Shown piece after piece: positions 54,142 through 62,377 of a stretch of DNA of 64,000 nucleotides. The translations under genes and the position numbers were made by a program. The stretch is from Deminuibacter soli. GTDB taxonomy: Bacteria; Bacteroidota; Bacteroidia; Chitinophagales; Chitinophagaceae. The DNA is taken from positions 62,001 to 126,000 of the forward strand of contig NZ_QTJU01000005.1 in NCBI RefSeq assembly GCF_003412455.1, given 5' to 3'. Within the stretch, counting starts at the first letter, position 1. Each line of letters begins with the position of its first letter. Under the pieces are notes generated by a model, which worked only from the letters and a program-made list of their open reading frames with translations, made no database searches and was not told where the DNA came from.

Positions 54142-55674
54142 TCAATTCGCTATTTGCGACTTGGGCAATTTTTCTATTACCTGATCAATAGAAAAAGAGG
54201 CCGGTGCCTGCCGCGGCGGAAATTGCTTGTAAGTACCCAGATACCTGGCTACTTTTTCTACTGCAGGCAATATCATGAACGCGTGCTGCATGGCCCACAT
54301 TTCCCATCCAACTGACCCATCCGGGGCATTTTCGTAGGGATCGGCCAGCAGATCGACCATTATCGGTGCGCGCAGTTTTACCATGGGTACACGCCATACT
54401 TCCATGCCCTTTGCATCCTGCCGGTTGAAGGTGTATTTAAAACGATCATCGCGGTAAGCCACCAGGTTGCCATCATCATCGAAGTACACAAACTCATGGC
54501 GCTTGGTAGTGGTTTCGCCTTTCAGGTAAGGCACCTGGTTATAACCGTCGAGATGTACTTTAAAACTCTTGCCGCCTTCCTGTGCGCCCCTGGTAACACT
54601 CGCAGGCAAGTCAGCATCACCACCTGCAGCTGCCACCAGTGTAGGCAGCCAGTCTTCTGCAGAAAACAGGCCGGTGAAATTGGTGCCGGGTTTAATGACA
54701 CCCGGCCAGCGAATCAATGCAGGCACACGGAATGCACCTTCATAGTTCATGTCTTTTTCACCACGGAATGGAGAGGAACCACCATCAGGCCACTGGTTTT
54801 TCATGGCACCATTATCGGTGGTATAGATCACAATGGTATTGTCTTCAACACCCTGCTCTTTTAAAAAGGCCAGCAACTCACCCACCATGGCATCGTGTTC
54901 CGTCATGCCGTCTGCCTGCAGGCCTAAACCGGTTTTACCGGCAGACGCGGGTTTCAGGTGCGTGAATATATGCATGCGGGTAGAATTGAACCAGGTAAAG
55001 AAAGGCTTGCCTGCTTTTACCTGCGCACTCATAAACTCTTTGGCAGCTGCCAGGAATTCTTCATCCACGGTTTCCATTCTTTTCTTCGTTAATGGGCCGG
55101 TATCTTCAATTTTACCATCAGCTGTTGATCTTATCACGCCACGCGGACCAAATGCCTTTTTAAATTCTGCCCCTTTGGGATAATCAGGATTTTCCGGTTC
55201 TTCTTCCGCATTCAGGTGGTACAGGTTACCAAAGAACACATCAAAGCCATGCGCCGTAGGCAGGAATTTATCCTGGTCGCCAAGATGGTTTTTACCAAAC
55301 TGGCCGCACATATAGCCCAATGGTTTCAGAAACTCAGCAATAGTGGGATCTTCTTTCTGCAAACCCACCGGCGAACCGGGCAGCCCTACCTTGGTTAAGC
55401 CTGTACGGAACGGGCACTGGCCGGTGATAAACGCAGCACGACCTGCAGTACAGCTTTGCTGACCATAGTACTGTACAAACACACCGCCCTCGGCACCGAT
55501 GCGGTCAATATTGGGTGTCATAAACCCCATTACACCACGGCTGTAAGCGCTGATATTGCTTTGCCCGATATCATCCCCAAAGATGACGAGGATGTTCGGT
55601 TTCTTTTGTGCATGTAGCATGCCTGCCGTCAACAGCAGCATGGTGCCTGACAGCGCAAGTGTTTTCAATTTCAT
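54142..55674 (-). CDS. sulfatase (arylsulfatase, FGE-type)
   Basis: 510 residues with a signal peptide (ends GMLHAQK). The alkaline-phosphatase-like fold opens PNILVIFGDDIGQSN (metal-binding Asp34-Asp35). The modification site is GQQSCTAGRAAFITGQ: Cys75 in CxAxR, to become formylglycine. TTDNGAMKNQWPDGGSSPFR holds further metal and sulfate ligands, and FGKNHLGDQDKFLP the catalytic Lys/His. It acts in the periplasm on an unknown sulfate ester. An FGE lipoprotein with both redox Cys is encoded at 32.3 kb. A GTTAC box and a long leader with a hairpin lie upstream. Confidence 0.92.
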   Translation of the reverse strand: MKLKTLALSGTMLLLTAGMLHAQKKPNILVIFGDDIGQSNISAYSRGVMGFMTPNIDRIGAEGGVFVQYYGQQSCTAGRAAFITGQCPFRTGLTKVGLPGSPVGLQKEDPTIAEFLKPLGYMCGQFGKNHLGDQDKFLPTAHGFDVFFGNLYHLNAEEEPENPDYPKGAEFKKAFGPRGVIRSTADGKIEDTGPLTKKRMETVDEEFLAAAKEFMSAQVKAGKPFFTWFNSTRMHIFTHLKPASAGKTGLGLQADGMTEHDAMVGELLAFLKEQGVEDNTIVIYTTDNGAMKNQWPDGGSSPFRGEKDMNYEGAFRVPALIRWPGVIKPGTNFTGLFSAEDWLPTLVAAAGGDADLPASVTRGAQEGGKSFKVHLDGYNQVPYLKGETTTKRHEFVYFDDDGNLVAYRDDRFKYTFNRQDAKGMEVWRVPMVKLRAPIMVDLLADPYENAPDGSVGWEMWAMQHAFMILPAVEKVARYLGTYKQFPPRQAPASFSIDQVIEKLPKSQIAN

Positions 55675-55779
55675 ATGTTCTTTTTAGTAATGCGGGATAA
55701 CGAGTATTGGTTTTAAACGGATGTAGTTGCAGGCGTAAGCGATGTTTACAGCAGTTATATTTTCAACGATTCATAGAAT

Positions 55780-55801
55780 GCCTGGTCTTAAAAGACCAGG
55801 C
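55780..55801. other. perfect hairpin in the sulfatase leader
   Basis: GCCTGGTCTT-AA-AAGACCAGGC, a 10-bp perfect stem with a minimal loop, 105 bases before the sulfatase start and within its predicted 260-base leader. No T-run follows on either strand, so it is not an ordinary terminator. It may affect mRNA stability or be an operator. Confidence 0.55.
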
Positions 55802-55941
55802 CCATTTCCTTGAAACAAACACTAATTGCAATGCATATATTTTATCTCATGGGTGGGCCATTAACAACCCTGCCTGGACAAACAAGGTATACGAATGAAC
55901 AACACTGTATAATACCCCTGAGAAATGTTTTAACGTTTTTA

Positions 55942-55987
55942 CAAATATAAACAGCCTTGTTGCGCATATCCAAACTGTAACAGTTAC
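55942..55987 (-). promoter_or_regulatory. GTTAC-box promoter of the sulfatase/Bat operon
   Basis: Minus strand: GTAACTGTTACA (55976-55987), 26 bases, TATATTTG (55942-55949), a perfect -7 box. The centre of the box is CTG instead of CCG. The sulfatase starts at 55674. Confidence 0.6.
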
Positions 55988-55997
55988 GCAAGAACAG

Positions 55998-56150
55998 CCA
56001 GCTACGAGCTACAAGCTGCGAGCTGCAAGCTAGTTGGGTATTTATGCCTCCGGCCTCCGCTACGGTCACTCACCACTCACCACTCACCACTCACCACTCA
56101 CCACTCACCACTCACCACTGCCAACGCACGACTGACGACTGACGATTCAC
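55998..56150. repeat. mosaic repeat with a 7-bp microsatellite
   Basis: CCAGCTACGAGCTACAAGCTG and GAGCTGCAAGC open the block. CACTCAC-type 7-mers follow in tandem from 56067 to 56119 (about 7.5 copies of CACTCAC). GACTGACGACTGACGATTCA then closes it. All elements are shared with the other mosaic blocks. Confidence 0.8.
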
Positions 56151-56157
56151 GCTGCAC

Positions 56158-56202
56158 GTGACCGTTACACATTCATTTATGCCCTATTCTAAAGTAACTT
56201 GT
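56158..56202 (+). promoter_or_regulatory. GTTAC-box promoter of the second outer-membrane operon
   Basis: GTGACCGTTACA (56158-56169), 25 bases, TAACTTGT (56195-56202), a degenerate -7 box. The start codon at 56234 lies 65 bases after the box, the same distance as at the HAD gene. Confidence 0.5.
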
Positions 56203-56233
56203 AACATCATGGCTGTTATTACACGTAACCTTT

Positions 56234-57688
56234 ATGCAGCAAGCAGTAATAACCATCCTCGCAGTTTATGCGCATTTGTTGTGCACACGGGTGTTTGCGC
56301 AGGACAACCAGTATGAAACCATACAACTGGGCGCCAAGAATTCCATTTTAAGCGGGGCAAGCGTTTCAAGGCAGATTGATGGCACCGCCGTATTCAGCAA
56401 CCCGGCCACACTGGCGCAAAGCAGCGGCAGCAGCATCACACTCAACTCTGCAGCATGGAGCCTTACCAATATCAGCTTTACCGGTAAACGGCAACAGCTG
56501 GATATTACCAACAACTACCTGCACAACATACCGGCAATGCTGGCAGGTGATATACAGCTGCGCAACAAAAAGGCAAAGCTGGGGTACGCCATTTACCATC
56601 ATGTGCTCGACAACCTGCGGTTCAGTGAACGCGCTTCAGGCAGCAACGATATCATCAACAACACTGAAAGCCCCGGCGCAGAGCAGTATACAGCCGATCT
56701 GCACCTGAATACCGATATCACCGAAATTGCAGGGGTAGTGGGCGGCGGTTACAGGTTGACCGATCATTTTTACATCGGCGCATCAGCAGAGTTCCTGTTC
56801 CGCACGCAAACTTACCAGGAGGGGTTTCACAGTTTTGTTACACCCAATGCACCATTGAACACCCGGTACAACCTGGTGTCTGCAGAGCAAGACATCGATA
56901 TGTATTTCAACAATGTAATGTCCCGGCTAAAACTGGGCATTGCCTATAAAGCCAAACAATGGAGCGCAGGTGTAACGGTTACTACACCTACCATTCGCCT
57001 GTACAGCTATGGCGAATTCAGGGGCGATATGAACCTGGGCAATTTGCAGGTGGAAGATGTGGCAACTGCCGGCCGTAAGACCTATGTCGTCAACACATTT
57101 ATGATAGGCGCGCATGTACAGTATAAATACCCGTGGTCGGTAAGCGGGGGTGTATCTGGTAAGTTTGGCCGGCTGCAGACGGCAGTTGCCGCCAACTACT
57201 ACAGCTCGCTGAAACAATACACAGTGCTGGACGCCAATTCCGCGGCCGCCTTTCTGCCTGTGGATGGTGCAGTGCCCCTGCAACCAGCTGCATTATTCCG
57301 CGCATGGTCAGTGAACAAGCCGGTACTGAACCTGTCCTGCTCATTCGACTACCTGCTGCGGCCTGCATTTCATGTATTGTTTTCTGCCCGGTCAGACAAT
57401 CACTATGGCGATGACCGGCCGCAGGGCACCGGTTTTCAACTGGCACAAAAGCTATGGAACATTTACCATGTAACTACAGGCGCCATGTTTAAATTCAACA
57501 ACAGTGAAGTAATTGCAGGCATTCAATACAGCACCGGCACCAATACGCAATACCAGTTACCCTATTCCACCGAAAACATCAAAGAGCAATCTTACCTGCA
57601 AGGCATTCCGGCTTATGGCAAAATGCACATGAGCACCATCAGTTTACTACTCAGCTTTTCACTTGTATTCTTAACCAAACGTCAATGA
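56234..57688 (+). CDS. FadL/OmpP1-like outer-membrane protein
   Basis: 484 residues with a signal peptide (ends TRVFAQD). GAKNSILSGASVSRQIDGTA then VFSNPATLAQSSG resembles the N-terminal hatch (small residues, then NPA) of FadL-type channels for hydrophobic compounds. IAGVVGGGYRLTDHFYIGAS and LKLGIAYKAKQWSAGVTVTT are barrel strands. The stop overlaps the next start by 4 bases (ATGA), so the genes are translationally coupled. Confidence 0.65.
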   Translation: MQQAVITILAVYAHLLCTRVFAQDNQYETIQLGAKNSILSGASVSRQIDGTAVFSNPATLAQSSGSSITLNSAAWSLTNISFTGKRQQLDITNNYLHNIPAMLAGDIQLRNKKAKLGYAIYHHVLDNLRFSERASGSNDIINNTESPGAEQYTADLHLNTDITEIAGVVGGGYRLTDHFYIGASAEFLFRTQTYQEGFHSFVTPNAPLNTRYNLVSAEQDIDMYFNNVMSRLKLGIAYKAKQWSAGVTVTTPTIRLYSYGEFRGDMNLGNLQVEDVATAGRKTYVVNTFMIGAHVQYKYPWSVSGGVSGKFGRLQTAVAANYYSSLKQYTVLDANSAAAFLPVDGAVPLQPAALFRAWSVNKPVLNLSCSFDYLLRPAFHVLFSARSDNHYGDDRPQGTGFQLAQKLWNIYHVTTGAMFKFNNSEVIAGIQYSTGTNTQYQLPYSTENIKEQSYLQGIPAYGKMHMSTISLLLSFSLVFLTKRQ

Positions 57689-58956
57689 ACCGCCATTACC
57701 ATATACCTGTTTACCGCTTGCTGCAATACAGCCTGTGTGTTGCAATGCTGTTGCTCTGTGGCAGCTGTTATGCACAAACAGACAGTACACGCAGCGAAAC
57801 AGATGTAGTAGACATCTACCGCAAGTTGTTTCGTTCCAGGTCACACGCAGCCAAGCCCAATAAAAGCACCATTGCTTTTTTGCCTGCAGTTGGCTACAAT
57901 CCCAGCATCGGCTTCCAGATGGGTGTGAACTTCACGGGCGGCATGTATCTCGGCGATAAAAAAACAACCAACCTGTCTATCGGTGCATTGGGCGGTTATA
58001 TCACCACCAAGGGCATTGTTTCTTTCCAGTTCAGGCACAATGTATTTACCGAAGGCAACCGCTGGAATTTCCAGGGCAACTGGCAGATCGCTAAAATAGT
58101 AACGCTGGACTATGGGGTGGGAACCGGGATTGACCAGCCGCACGATGCCCTGATTATATATGGCATACCCACCAACTACGATAGTACGGTATTCCCCATC
58201 CAGTACCGCTATATCCGTTTCTTTGAAAAAGCCTATAAAGAAGTGGCGCCGCATTTCTTTATCGGTGCCGGCGCAAGCATAGACATGCGCAGCAATATCA
58301 AAGACAAAAACCTCGATTCCACGCATATTACACCGCATTATACCTATAGCACGTATGAAGGCTTTAACACAACGCACTACAATGCCAATGGCTTCTTGCT
58401 AAATGTACAATACAATACCCGTGACCAGTTAAACAGGCCGTATCATGGCACCTATGCAGATTTGGGCATACGCGTGAATGAAACCTTTATCGGCAGCAGC
58501 GCCAATGCCATACAACTCTTGTCCGAGTTCAGGGAGTACATTCCGCTGTCACACCGCAATCCCAGCCATGTACTGGCCTTCTGGTACTGGGGTAATTTTT
58601 TATTGAGTGGTAAAATCCCCTACCTCGAATTACCCGGCACCGGCAGCGATATGTTTAACCGTAGTGGCAGGGGGTACACCATCGGCCGGTTTAAAGGCAA
58701 ATCGTTTGCATATGCAGAATCAGAATACCGTTTTCCCATTTCACAGAACGGCTTTGTAGGTGGTGTGGTGTTCGCGAACGTACAAAGCGGCACCAACAAC
58801 CTGAACAGCGGTTTCCTGGAATACTGGGAACCTGCAGCCGGCGCGGGTTTGCGCTTTCTCTTCAATAAAAACACACGTACCAATATTTGTATTGACTATG
58901 CGGTTGGCCGGTTTGGATCAAATGGCTTTTTCCTGGGGTTAAATGAAGCATTTTAA
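57685..58956 (+). CDS. BamA-type surface antigen barrel
   Basis: 423 residues with a signal peptide (ends GSCYAQT). It has no POTRA domains. Barrel strands include FLPAVGYNPSIGFQMGVNFT, NVQYNTRDQLNRPYHGTYAD, and GFVGGVVFANVQSGT. The RGYTIGRFKGKSFAYAESEY segment corresponds to the RG-type lid motif of BamA/TpsB barrels. It pairs with the FadL-like gene and is a functional analogue of gene 11 of the large operon. Confidence 0.8.
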   Translation: MNRHYHIPVYRLLQYSLCVAMLLLCGSCYAQTDSTRSETDVVDIYRKLFRSRSHAAKPNKSTIAFLPAVGYNPSIGFQMGVNFTGGMYLGDKKTTNLSIGALGGYITTKGIVSFQFRHNVFTEGNRWNFQGNWQIAKIVTLDYGVGTGIDQPHDALIIYGIPTNYDSTVFPIQYRYIRFFEKAYKEVAPHFFIGAGASIDMRSNIKDKNLDSTHITPHYTYSTYEGFNTTHYNANGFLLNVQYNTRDQLNRPYHGTYADLGIRVNETFIGSSANAIQLLSEFREYIPLSHRNPSHVLAFWYWGNFLLSGKIPYLELPGTGSDMFNRSGRGYTIGRFKGKSFAYAESEYRFPISQNGFVGGVVFANVQSGTNNLNSGFLEYWEPAAGAGLRFLFNKNTRTNICIDYAVGRFGSNGFFLGLNEAF

Positions 58957-58970
58957 AACAGGTAATATTT

Positions 58971-59696
58971 ATGAAAAGCATATGCCTATTGCTTTGTTGT
59001 ATTTTTTTACTGGCAGCCCCGGTGTTGCTGTGTGCACAGGATACCAGCGGCACCAATGAACAATTATGGCCCGAGCTCGATGCCTATTACCGCATTAACA
59101 ATCAATACAGGATAGTAGCAAAGATTTCCGGTACCAGGCAAAAGAACTCCGACTACAGCGATGGGTCATTCAGCCTGTTCGGTGATTACTTTACGAAGGC
59201 CCGTTACCTGCATGAAGCAACCGGCATGGATTCTACCTCTGTATATGCACTATGGCTGCGGGCCGGTTACATGTATTCGGCCAGTCCGCCCAGCTCAAAA
59301 GATCCCTTTAGAGAACACACCCTGGTAGGCATGGCCAATAACCGCTTTTATTTTCTCTGGAAACTCATGGGCACACTGCGCAACCGGCTAGACATACGAT
59401 TTACAGACGGCGATGTAAAATTCCGTTACCGGCCACGTTTTATGCTGGAACGGGACATGCACACCGCTTATCTCACGTTTACGGCGTATGTATATGCCGA
59501 GTATTTTTTCAATCTGGGGCAGGGCGAACTCAACCGGTTGCGGATCTGCGGCGGGGCAGAACTAAAAGTAACACGCATACTCAGCTTTGAAACGTATTGG
59601 TTTCACCAGTTCGGCAATAAGCCCGAAGTGCAGAAAGTAAATGCAATCGGCGTTTCACTGAAAGCCTACCTGAAGAGCAAAAAAGTGACGAATTAA
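58971..59696 (+). CDS. DUF2490 outer-membrane protein
   Basis: 241 residues with a signal peptide (ends LLCAQD). LWPELDAYYRINNQYRIVAK opens the DUF2490 barrel. LWKLMGTLRNRLDIRFTDGD, then FRYRPRFMLERDMH and YAEYFFNLGQGELNRLRICG are the usual strands, and ETYWFHQFGNK the end. It starts 14 bases after the BamA-like gene and is the last of three genes. The family is an uncharacterised outer-membrane barrel. Confidence 0.8.
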   Translation: MKSICLLLCCIFLLAAPVLLCAQDTSGTNEQLWPELDAYYRINNQYRIVAKISGTRQKNSDYSDGSFSLFGDYFTKARYLHEATGMDSTSVYALWLRAGYMYSASPPSSKDPFREHTLVGMANNRFYFLWKLMGTLRNRLDIRFTDGDVKFRYRPRFMLERDMHTAYLTFTAYVYAEYFFNLGQGELNRLRICGGAELKVTRILSFETYWFHQFGNKPEVQKVNAIGVSLKAYLKSKKVTN

Positions 59697-59852
59697 GGGG
59701 CGCAACAATCATCGGGAATCAAGACATCGACACGTCGAGACAATCTGTCCACACCACAGCCACCCCAAACCAATCTCCGCTGATATCAACGTTAAACATC
59801 AAACGTTAAACCTTAAACCATCTCGTTAATGATCTATCAAACAATCAAACCA
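59697..59852. repeat. mosaic intergenic repeat
   Basis: It contains GACATCGACACGTCGAGACA, a palindromic TCGA module, and AACGTTAAACATCAAACGTT with AAACCTTAAACC. These are the TCGA and TTTAAACC modules of other blocks. It reaches the stop codon of the minus-strand gene at 59853. Confidence 0.55.
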
Positions 59853-60149
59853 TCATCTCGTAATCTCAATTGCAATCGCATCACCCAATATCTTGGAGAG
59901 ATACGTTTCTGTACCCGTTAATACATCTACCCATGTATCGTCGTGAATGGCAATTTGCTGTGGCCTTATCTGCAGGGGTTCTCCGGATTGGGAGGCGAAA
60001 TTATCCACTGCATAATATTCACCGCATGGATGTAAGGTTACTGTCGCAGTAACTTTAATTAACGTATCCTGCCCGTTGTAGGGGTAAAAAAAGGAGATGA
60101 TAAATGGCGGAACAAGATCGCCGGTTTGTATAATTGAATCGTGTCGCAT
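59853..60149 (-). CDS. hypothetical protein
   Basis: 98 residues, soluble, beta-rich: LIKVTATVTLHPCGEYYAVD, LQIRPQQIAIHDDTWVDVLT and LSKILGDAIAIEITR. No family recognised. The ATG at 60149 follows a plausible promoter very closely, and composition is protein-like, so it is probably real. Confidence 0.5.
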   Translation of the reverse strand: MRHDSIIQTGDLVPPFIISFFYPYNGQDTLIKVTATVTLHPCGEYYAVDNFASQSGEPLQIRPQQIAIHDDTWVDVLTGTETYLSKILGDAIAIEITR

Positions 60150-60162
60150 TCGTTAGAAATTT

Positions 60163-60190
60163 AAAAACTATAGTTTCTTGTCCTTGACAA
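60163..60190 (-). promoter_or_regulatory. possible promoter of the 98-residue gene
   Basis: Minus strand: TTG (60188-60190), 17 bases, TAGTTTTT (60163-60170), close to TAnnTTTG. The leader would be very short. Confidence 0.35.
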
Positions 60191-60366
60191 CGCATTGCAG
60201 TGCGCGACTATACTAAATACGAAAATATAGGATTAAATAGTATATAAACAAACCCAAGCGGACACAAATTAAAAGACACACACTAAAAAAAACAAAGTCA
60301 ACACCGTGCATTTTATCACACCAGTGAATTATGTAAGATTTCGTTTAATGTTTACAAGCATGCAAG

Positions 60367-60843
60367 TTAAACAAGCACACCTGCCTGTTGAGCTATGCAG
60401 CGAAATCCGGCCATATACAATACATGTAGCTGTGTCCATAACCCGTTGGTTATCTGCCGTGCCAGCATCGTAATGGCGTGCAGGTCTGTCACATTTTCAA
60501 AACAATGGGTATTTGTCCACAGGTGTACATGACCGGCTACTGTTGCCAGCTGAATATTGAGGTAGTAAAATCCAAAGAGCGTTCGCATGCTGCCGGTAAT
60601 CATAAAATCAGCACCTGCCTGCAGGCAGGCAAGGGTAAGATCTTCGGCTTCGCTTTCCAGTGCCTTTGCGGTGGCATAGGGAATTACTTTGCAATGCGGA
60701 TAGCTTTCCAAAATGTTGCATATGGCGTTGCATAAATCGTCAATCAACGTATCACGCAGTGCAGGCGCGCTCCCGGGTAAAAAGGGAAATACAGCCACAG
60801 CAATACCCGGCCTGATTAAGGGGCTAAGGTTAACGGTACTCAT
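60367..60843 (-). CDS. stand-alone TolB/FlgO-like domain protein (paralogue D)
   Basis: 158 residues. IAVAVFPFLPGSAPALRDTL, IDDLCNAICNILES, then GADFMITGSMRTLFGFYYLN and VHLWTNTHCFENV match the C-terminal domain of the three paralogues at 33.5-36.8 kb. The whole N-terminal SSKVL...IPKGSY domain is missing, and no remnant of it lies upstream. It shows that the second domain is an independent unit. Confidence 0.6.
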   Translation of the reverse strand: MSTVNLSPLIRPGIAVAVFPFLPGSAPALRDTLIDDLCNAICNILESYPHCKVIPYATAKALESEAEDLTLACLQAGADFMITGSMRTLFGFYYLNIQLATVAGHVHLWTNTHCFENVTDLHAITMLARQITNGLWTQLHVLYMAGFRCIAQQAGVLV

Positions 60844-60947
60844 ATGAAGCAGTTAATGAAGTTTAAGGTTTGAAGTTTAACGTTTAAGGAGTTTTTCAAT
60901 CATTCACTATTCACTATTCACCAATGGCTCCCCACCAAACTGCATAC
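60844..60947. repeat. short repeat block
   Basis: GAAGTTTAAGGTTTGAAGTT and TAACGTTTAAGG, then CATTCACTATTCACTATTCA. It continues to the stop codon of the HAD gene (TGA in ACTCAC at 60948). Confidence 0.6.
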
Positions 60948-61988
60948 TCACTCCCATGCAAACACTTTGGCAAAGTCTTTTTGCATATCCACCACCAGCC
61001 AGTTCTTTTGGGCAGCTTCCTTGAGGGCTGTTTCGAGATGGCCGCTTAAGGTGTGCACATCATACTGGTATTCCCTGGTTGAATCTGTGTGTTTTACAAT
61101 AAGGCAGAGACTGGGATATTTATTGGCCGAAGTATACTGCATCATCGCCTGGTCGCCATCGCTGTTACCGAGGCAAATAACAGGTTGCTGGCCGATAAAC
61201 TGGCGTATAGCAACGGGTTTATTCTGTTTATCATCCGGCAGTATATTCTCCGGCAGTTTGGTAAGTACAGGCTTACCGTCTTTCACTTCATACTTTACCG
61301 CATTGTATGAGCCAATGACCTGGCTGGCTGGAATACCATAGGCCTGTGGCGCCCATACACGCATAAAATCAGCACCGCCGCCAGATACCACAAACACCCT
61401 GAAACGATGTTTCTTTGCCAGCTCCAGCAGTTCCAGCATTGGCTGATATACCAGTTCCGTATAGCGCTTATGAAAACGTGCATCACGCGCAGTATCTATC
61501 CATTGACGCACACTTGCGTCAAACTGGTCTGTGGTCATGCCGCTGTGTGCGAGAAACATCGCCTGCATCAGGCCACGTTCACCGGCTTTCATCAAACCTG
61601 CCTTATCATTGGCCACAATGGCTTTTACAACAGGTATGTTCTTCCATTCCGGGTGTGTTGCTGCATTGGCGCGGATAAAGTCGAGCGTGAATATGAGTTG
61701 AAAAGGAAATGGTTGTTCGGGCCAAAGCGTACCGTCATTATCGGTTACCAGCAAACGCTTGTCAACAGGTACATAACCGGCATTTGTTGAATCGGTAGCA
61801 GCTTTAAAATAAGCCAGTATGCGTTGTTTGGCTGCTCCATCTTTCCAGGAAGACAAAGGATTTGAGCCGGTTACAATGGTAGAATCAGCATAATTGGCAC
61901 CGGCCCGTTGTTCTTTTCCCTTGCAGCCCCAAAGCACCATACCTGTTATACAAACAGCAACAATGAATCTGGCAACAGCATTGAACAT
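60948..61988 (-). CDS. HAD-superfamily phosphatase, lipoprotein
   Basis: 346 residues. Lipobox GMVLWGC (Cys 22). The HAD core follows: LLVTDNDGTLWPEQPFPFQL (nucleophile Asp in DNDGT), FRVFVVSGGGADFMRVW (motif 2 Ser) and VICLGNSDGDQAMMQYTS (motif 4 Asp pair). The long helical cap resembles phosphoserine-phosphatase-type HAD-IB enzymes. Being exported and lipid-anchored is unusual for HAD enzymes; it would dephosphorylate a periplasmic substrate. It has a GTTAC-box promoter. Confidence 0.88.
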   Translation of the reverse strand: MFNAVARFIVAVCITGMVLWGCKGKEQRAGANYADSTIVTGSNPLSSWKDGAAKQRILAYFKAATDSTNAGYVPVDKRLLVTDNDGTLWPEQPFPFQLIFTLDFIRANAATHPEWKNIPVVKAIVANDKAGLMKAGERGLMQAMFLAHSGMTTDQFDASVRQWIDTARDARFHKRYTELVYQPMLELLELAKKHRFRVFVVSGGGADFMRVWAPQAYGIPASQVIGSYNAVKYEVKDGKPVLTKLPENILPDDKQNKPVAIRQFIGQQPVICLGNSDGDQAMMQYTSANKYPSLCLIVKHTDSTREYQYDVHTLSGHLETALKEAAQKNWLVVDMQKDFAKVFAWE

Positions 61989-62019
61989 ATGCAGTAGATT
62001 TACAGTTATTGAATAAACT

Positions 62020-62064
62020 CAAAGCTACTCAGCGTTATAGAATTTCCCTAGTCGTAACGGTGAC
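62020..62064 (-). promoter_or_regulatory. GTTAC-box promoter of the HAD lipoprotein
   Basis: Minus strand: GTCACCGTTACG (62053-62064), 25 bases, TAGCTTTG (62020-62027), a perfect -7 box. No TTG lies at the usual -33 position, consistent with an activator-dependent promoter. The ATG at 61988 is 65 bases from the box. Confidence 0.65.
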
Positions 62065-62194
62065 AGCAGGTTGCAACGCAGGCATGAAACGTAAGCCAAC
62101 GTATCGAGTGAAACCTGCGCCATCTTTCACTATTGCCTATTCACTATTCACCAGTGGCGCCCTCCAAACCCCTGCTTCAATCACGCACACTCAC

Positions 62195-62226
62195 GAAAAA
62201 ACACCCGGTTCAAATAAACCAGGTGT
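62195..62226 (-). terminator. intrinsic terminator
   Basis: ACACCTGGTT with AACCGGGTGT (one mismatch), 6-base loop, then TTTTTTC on the minus strand. The next minus-strand gene upstream ends 630 bases away, so the hairpin implies a separate short transcript. Confidence 0.75.
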
Positions 62227-62371
62227 ATGTCCCTAAACTACTTGCCTTAGTTGAAGACAGAGAGAAAAACGTTGCGGTGTCAATGCATTTAAAACCGCCT
62301 GATCTGGACAAACCAGGCGAAAACCATTTGAAAAAACCTATAGTATTACCAAACCCAAACAAGCGTATTGA
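62195..62371 (-). ncRNA. candidate small RNA under a GTTAC-box promoter
   Basis: The minus-strand promoter at 62378-62422 and the strong terminator at 62195-62226 bracket about 175 bases. On that strand there is no reading frame longer than 12 codons from an ATG. An internal stem CGCCTG...CAGGCG (62296-62319) and the terminator hairpin both carry CCTGGTTT on the loop side. The plus strand has an open frame (62133-62390), but promoter and terminator point the other way. Confidence 0.45.
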
Positions 62372-62377
62372 TGAAAT

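Noticed and set aside
56067-56119. Possible CRISPR or iteron origin
   Set aside because: A simple 7-base microsatellite; no spacers, no replication gene nearby.
56971-56982. TGTAACGGTTAC inside the FadL-like gene as a regulatory site
   Set aside because: It encodes part of a GVTVTT strand and no -7 box follows at the expected spacing; likely chance.
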